The translations under genes were made by a program, and so were the position numbers. A DNA stretch of 49,276 bases from Saccharofermentans sp. (GTDB taxonomy: Bacteria > Bacillota > Clostridia > Saccharofermentanales > Saccharofermentanaceae), in the NCBI GenBank assembly GCA_024695505.1, contig JAILIB010000068.1:1-49276 (forward strand). The letters run 5' to 3'. Position 1 is the first letter of the stretch, and every line of letters begins with the position of its first letter. Of this stretch, positions 45,810 to 49,276 are shown in pieces. A model generated the notes under the pieces. It ran no database searches. It was not told the origin of the DNA and saw only the letters and a list, made by a program, of their open reading frames with translations.

Positions 45810-46187
45810 ATGATTAAAAACGATAAGAAGACGGTGAAGAGGATCATAGGCGATTCCGGAGAGGACGCGGTGATCAAAATGATGACGGATAAAGGCTTTC
45901 AGCTTGTCTGCAGTAATTTTGAAGTACACAACGTCGGCGAACTGGACTGCGTTTTCAAAAAGGATAATGAGATCTATGTCGTTGAGGTCAGGTCAAGAAA
46001 GAATCTCGGAAACTATCCGAGTTCTGCTGAGACGGTTGACCATAAAAAACGCCAAAAGATATTGAAGACAACGGATTGTCTCATACGGAAATACCGTTTC
46101 TATGAGATGAACTTTGTTTTTCTTGTAGCACAGGTAACGCATGACGCAAGCGGAATGATTAAAAATATCGAGTTAATTCCGTTTTGA
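45810..46187 (+). CDS. YraN (UPF0102) family nuclease-like protein
   Basis: A 125-residue protein of the YraN/UPF0102 family, which has a Holliday-junction-resolvase/restriction-endonuclease-like fold. Seen: GDSGEDAVIKMMTDKGFQLV near the start, GELDCVF (about 43-49) and VVEVRSR (about 57-63), giving the E...D...ExK-like acidic pattern with Arg in place of the Lys, then DHKKRQKILKTT. Function in the family is not established. The start at 45810 has GGAG 6 bases upstream; the earlier in-frame ATG at 45798 does not. At 125 residues it is of usual size. The Glu-Val-Arg change may affect activity. Confidence 0.85.
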   Translation: MIKNDKKTVKRIIGDSGEDAVIKMMTDKGFQLVCSNFEVHNVGELDCVFKKDNEIYVVEVRSRKNLGNYPSSAETVDHKKRQKILKTTDCLIRKYRFYEMNFVFLVAQVTHDASGMIKNIELIPF

Positions 46188-46238
46188 TGGTACAAAATGT
46201 AGAAAAATCTCTTTCTTTTAAAAAATAATGAAATTTGA

Positions 46239-46267
46239 TTGCTTTGAAATTGCATATTCAATATAAT
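46239..46267 (+). promoter_or_regulatory. Promoter for the type Ic aminotransferase gene
   Basis: A perfect TATAAT (46262-46267) with TTGCTT (46239-46244) 17 bases upstream. Leader of about 75 bases. A palindrome-like 14-mer lies between the two boxes and another in the leader (see the paired operator entry). Confidence 0.6.
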
Positions 46268-46311
46268 TGGTGAGGTTTTGAGGCGGTATTTGCGCTCGAA
46301 ATTGCAATTTC
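46246..46311. promoter_or_regulatory. Pair of operator-like palindromes around the aminotransferase promoter
   Basis: GAAATTGCATATTC (46246-46259) lies between -35 and -10, and GAAATTGCAATTTC (46298-46311), a perfect 14-bp palindrome, lies in the leader 52 bp further on. They differ at two positions. The spacing is close to five DNA turns. Placement suits a repressor, whose identity is unknown. Confidence 0.5.
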
Positions 46312-46348
46312 ACATAATTTGAATTTCATTTTGAAAGAGGAACGGGAA

Positions 46349-47638
46349 ATGAAGAGCTACAGGGAAATGCCTGCCGAAGAGCTGGTCAAAGAGAAAGAAC
46401 AACTCATTGCGCGCTATGAAGAATATAAGAACATGGCGCTTTCTCTCAATATGACGCGCGGCGTACCTTCTACAGAACAGCTTGATCTTGCAAGCGATAT
46501 GTACGATGACCTTTCATCCTCCGGATTCCTCTCCGAAAAAGGACAGGACGTCAGAAACTATGGCGTTCCCTGCGGAATAGATGACGTACGCAAGGTTTTC
46601 GCGGAGATCCTCGGAACTGATATGGAGAATGTCTTCATGGGCAACTCTTCGAGCCTTAACCAGATGTTTGACGCGCTCATGCGTTCTATGGTCTTCGGCG
46701 AGATCGAGTCAGAAAAGCCCTGGTATGAGGTAGAAGGCCGCAAGTGGCTTTGCCCGGCTCCCGGTTATGACAGACATTTCAGAGTTACTGAAACTCTGGG
46801 CTTTGAGCTTATTGCTGTTCCCATGACCGAGAACGGTCCCGATATGGACGTTGTCGAAGAACTCGTAAAGGATCCCAAGGTTCTCGGTATCTGGTGCGTT
46901 CCGTGCTACAGCAATCCTGACGGAATCGTTTATTCAGAAGATACATGCAGAAGGCTTGCTTCTATGAAGACAGCTGCTCCTGATTTCAGGATAATGTGGG
47001 ATAACGCATATGTAGTTCATCACATTACAGAAAACGACAGTGAGAAGGGAAGGATCCCTGACATCCTTTCACTCTGCGCTGAAGCAGGTAATCCGAACAG
47101 GCCTTATGAGTTCGCTTCTTCATCCAAGGTTACTTTCGCAGGCGGCGGAATTTCCTGCTTCGCTGCAAATCCTGACAACATGGCAAGAGCCAAGAAGTAT
47201 CTCTCAGTACAGGCTATCTGCACCAACAAGGTCAATCAGCTTGCTCATGCAAGATATCTGCCCGACAAAGAGGCAGTTGACGAGCATATGAAAAAGCACG
47301 CTCAGATCCTGAGACCTAAGTTTGCTGCAGTTCAGGATACACTTAACAAGGAACTGGGTGACAACAAGGATCTTTACCACTGGACAGATCCCAAGGGCGG
47401 ATATTTCGTAAGCTTTTATGCATATCCGGGTACCGCTACGAAGATCGTTTCAATGTGCAAGGACGCAGGCGTTGCTCTGACTCCTGCAGGTGCCAGCTTC
47501 CCTTACGGCAAGGATCCCGATGATTCCAACATCAGACTTTGCCCTTCGTTCCCGCCGGTCGAAAACATAATCAAGGCAGTAAGCATTCTAAGCGTTTGTG
47601 CTAAAATAACTGCTATAGAAAAACTTCTCGAGGAGTGA
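46349..47638 (+). CDS. Aspartate aminotransferase type Ic-like PLP enzyme
   Basis: A 429-residue aminotransferase of the group that includes the Corynebacterium-type AspAT (Pfam Aminotran_MocR). Family-like segments: SLNMTRGVPSTEQLDL (about 31-46), RNYGVPCGIDDVRKVFAEIL (about 68-87), GNSSSLNQMFDAL, CPAPGYDRHF (about 134-143), CVPCYSNPDGIVY (about 182-194), MWDNAYVVHH and the PLP lysine in SSSKVTFAGGG (about 256-266). The substrate is probably aspartate or another amino acid with 2-oxoglutarate. The start at 46349 was chosen because AAAGAGGAACGGG precedes it; the open frame extends 10 residues upstream without a ribosome site. purB follows after 7 bases. Confidence 0.88.
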   Translation: MKSYREMPAEELVKEKEQLIARYEEYKNMALSLNMTRGVPSTEQLDLASDMYDDLSSSGFLSEKGQDVRNYGVPCGIDDVRKVFAEILGTDMENVFMGNSSSLNQMFDALMRSMVFGEIESEKPWYEVEGRKWLCPAPGYDRHFRVTETLGFELIAVPMTENGPDMDVVEELVKDPKVLGIWCVPCYSNPDGIVYSEDTCRRLASMKTAAPDFRIMWDNAYVVHHITENDSEKGRIPDILSLCAEAGNPNRPYEFASSSKVTFAGGGISCFAANPDNMARAKKYLSVQAICTNKVNQLAHARYLPDKEAVDEHMKKHAQILRPKFAAVQDTLNKELGDNKDLYHWTDPKGGYFVSFYAYPGTATKIVSMCKDAGVALTPAGASFPYGKDPDDSNIRLCPSFPPVENIIKAVSILSVCAKITAIEKLLEE

Positions 47639-47645
47639 TCCCGCC

Positions 47646-49088
47646 ATGTCAAAAGACGTTTATGAGAGCCCCCTGAATTCCAGATATGCGAGCAGGGAGA
47701 TGCAGTTCATTTTTTCTCCCGATAAGAAGTTCCGTACATGGAGACTTCTTTGGATAGCACTTGCCGAAGCCGAGAAAGAGTTAGGCCTCGACATCACTGA
47801 CGAGCAGATCGCCGATCTTAAGGCTCACAAGGAAGACATCGACTATGAAGACGCTGCGGCAGAAGAGAAGATCCGCCGCCACGACGTCATGGCTCACGTC
47901 CATTCATACGGCAAGCAGGTCGCAGGTTCCGGCGCTGACAGGATCATCCACCTTGGCGCGACATCCTGCTATGTTGGCGACAATACGGACATCATCATAA
48001 TGCGTGATGCTCTGACTCTTATAAAAAAGAGACTTGTCGTTCTCATCTCCAAGCTTTCTTCATTCGCTGAAGAATACAAGGCAATGCCTACTCTGGGCTT
48101 TACTCATTTCCAGCCCGCGCAGCTCGTAACTGTAGGTAAGAGGGCAACCCTCTGGCTTCAGGATCTTGTCTTTGACCTTGAGACTGTTGAAAATGCAATC
48201 GCTTCGCTGAAGCTCCTCGGATGCAAGGGAACTACAGGCACACAGGCTTCATTCCTTGATCTTTTCGACGGCGACCACTCCAAGTGCGTTGAGCTCGACA
48301 AGAAGATCTGCGCAAAGATGGGATTTGAGTCTTCTTATTACGTTTCCGGCCAGACATATTCCAGAAAGATCGATTTCACTGTACTTTCCGCTCTTGCAGC
48401 GATCGCACAGAGCGCTCACAAGTTCTCCAACGACATCAGGCTTCTCCAGCACCTGAAGGAGATCGAAGAGCCTTTCGAGAAGAACCAGATCGGATCTTCT
48501 GCAATGGCATATAAGAGAAACCCGATGAGATCTGAGAGGATCGCTTCTCTTTCCCGATATGTGATCGCAGATCTTTTGAATCCTGCAATGACCTCGTCAG
48601 AACAGTGGTTTGAGAGAACACTCGATGACTCTGCAAACAAGCGTATCTCAGTACCTGAGGCATTCCTCGCTATTGACGCCATCCTTGGCATTTACACCAA
48701 CGTTGTTTCAGGCCTTGTCGTATATCCCAAGATGATCGAGAAGCATATCCTTGATGAGCTTCCGTTCATGATGACCGAAAACATCATGATGGAAGCGACA
48801 AAGAAGGGCGGCAACCGTCAGGAACTCCACGAGGAGATCCGTCAGCTCTCAATGCAGGCCGGTTCCGTCGTCAAGAATGAAGGCAAACCCAACGACCTTC
48901 TCGAAAGGATCGCGGCAGATCCCAAGTTCGGCATGACCATGGATGAACTCGTTGCTTTAAGGGATCCGAAACTCTATATCGGAAGATGCCCCGAGCAGGT
49001 CGACGCATTCCTCGATGAGTGCGTAAAGCCTCTGCTCAAGGCTCACGAAGCTGACCTTGCGGTTGACGAAGTCGAGCTGAAGGTCTGA
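47646..49088 (+). CDS. purB: Adenylosuccinate lyase
   Basis: Splits adenylosuccinate to AMP and fumarate and acts once earlier in purine synthesis (SAICAR to AICAR). The 480 residues are of the longer, animal-like clade: signature GSSAMAYKRNPMRSER (about 282-297), GATSCYVGDNTD (about 101-112, catalytic region), TLGFTHFQPAQ (about 153-163) and LLGCKGTTGTQASF (about 194-207). GAGGAGTGATCC precedes the ATG. With the aspartate aminotransferase just upstream, the operon could tie aspartate supply to the purine step that uses aspartate; that is inference. Confidence 0.95.
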   Translation: MSKDVYESPLNSRYASREMQFIFSPDKKFRTWRLLWIALAEAEKELGLDITDEQIADLKAHKEDIDYEDAAAEEKIRRHDVMAHVHSYGKQVAGSGADRIIHLGATSCYVGDNTDIIIMRDALTLIKKRLVVLISKLSSFAEEYKAMPTLGFTHFQPAQLVTVGKRATLWLQDLVFDLETVENAIASLKLLGCKGTTGTQASFLDLFDGDHSKCVELDKKICAKMGFESSYYVSGQTYSRKIDFTVLSALAAIAQSAHKFSNDIRLLQHLKEIEEPFEKNQIGSSAMAYKRNPMRSERIASLSRYVIADLLNPAMTSSEQWFERTLDDSANKRISVPEAFLAIDAILGIYTNVVSGLVVYPKMIEKHILDELPFMMTENIMMEATKKGGNRQELHEEIRQLSMQAGSVVKNEGKPNDLLERIAADPKFGMTMDELVALRDPKLYIGRCPEQVDAFLDECVKPLLKAHEADLAVDEVELKV

Positions 49089-49107
49089 TCTTTATCAAAC
49101 TTTAACG

Positions 49108-49133
49108 AAAGGGGCTTCAAGCCCCTTTTTTAT
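49108..49133 (+). terminator. Intrinsic terminator after purB
   Basis: AAGGGG (49109-49114) pairs with CCCCTT (49122-49127) around CTTCAAG, followed by a T run. The run covers the stop codon of the converging gene, and the minus-strand side has a weaker TTTCGTT, so it may act in both directions. Confidence 0.85.
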
Positions 49134-49276
49134 TGCAGATATCTTCTGATCTTTTCTTCGATTATCCTTGTGTTCAAAGGATGCTTTTTCGTCTCCGTTG
49201 TGATTATCAGCTTTCTTTCGTCAAAGTCCTTGTTCATAGTGTATTTGTTGAGTTTTCTGACGTTGTTGTCAGCATA
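49130..49276 (-). CDS. C-terminal end of an unidentified protein (runs out of the window)
   Basis: On the minus strand an open frame enters at 49276 and stops with TAA at 49130-49132, giving 48 residues rich in Lys, Arg, Asn and Ile (ending IIEEKIRRYLQ). The absence of stops, the typical codon use and the stop placed exactly at the shared terminator favour a real gene converging on purB. It is too short to recognise. Confidence 0.55.
   Translation of the reverse strand, partial: YADNNVRKLNKYTMNKDFDERKLIITTETKKHPLNTRIIEEKIRRYLQ

Overview
The window looks like chromosome of an anaerobic, low-to-mid-GC Bacillota, most likely class Clostridia. The support is the standard Gram-positive blocks def-fmt-rsmB-rlmN-prpC-prkC-rsgA-rpe-thiN and mreC-mreD-mrdA, a T-box riboswitch in front of pheS-pheT, AGGAGG-type ribosome sites with some TTG and GTG starts, sigma-A-like promoters, and a sortase-anchored surface protein. 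The genus cannot be told from this sequence alone. Coding density is high and no tRNA, rRNA, CRISPR array, transposase or phage gene was seen.

Layout. 1-6.7 kb: comEC, then a convergent DUF2142 membrane protein and a GH25 lysozyme-like lipoprotein, then holA. 6.7-12.3 kb: NADP isocitrate dehydrogenase with its own promoter, a SEC-C protein, and the elongasome genes mreC, mreD and mrdA (PBP2). 12.4-13.5 kb: a methylglyoxal-synthase-like protein that lacks the catalytic residues, and a glyoxalase-II-like hydrolase. 13.5-17.4 kb: T-box(Phe) leader, pheS, pheT, terminator. 17.5-20.2 kb: three overlapping TadE/TadG-like pseudopilin genes without assembly machinery. 20.2-27.5 kb: a small membrane protein, a YerC/TrpR-like protein with an unusual insertion, secA, purine nucleoside phosphorylase, a short-type S-adenosylhomocysteine hydrolase and an acyl-CoA ligase, all close-packed behind one promoter. 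27.5-36.7 kb: the translation, ribosome-maturation and Ser/Thr kinase-phosphatase block. 36.7-42.9 kb: a DUF5688 protein and a 1721-residue modular surface protein (S8 peptidase fold, NlpC/P60-like domain, SpaA/Cna-B domains, VaFE repeats, VPKTG anchor). 42.8-45.7 kb, minus strand: a PLP aminotransferase and a degenerate GGDEF-EAL protein. 45.8-49.1 kb: a YraN-family protein, a type Ic aminotransferase and purB; then the 3' end of an unidentified minus-strand gene.

How the genes work together. MreC, MreD and PBP2 build the lateral wall. PrkC and PrpC form a kinase/phosphatase switch whose PASTA ectodomain would sense wall fragments; here PrkC carries an extra InlB-like domain and a proline-rich tail. 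AhcY and the 6-oxopurine-type nucleoside phosphorylase make a plausible two-step salvage of the methylation by-product, possibly through S-inosylhomocysteine.

Most striking points: an intrinsic terminator for the minus-strand aminotransferase lies inside the sorting-signal codons of the giant surface protein, whose 3' end also overlaps that gene antisense; two signalling or metabolic proteins have lost their catalytic residues; the YerC-like protein has about 30 residues inserted in its DNA-binding helix-turn-helix; three 10-bp-phased repeats precede the pseudopilin operon; and a pair of matching operator-like palindromes flanks the promoter of the type Ic aminotransferase.
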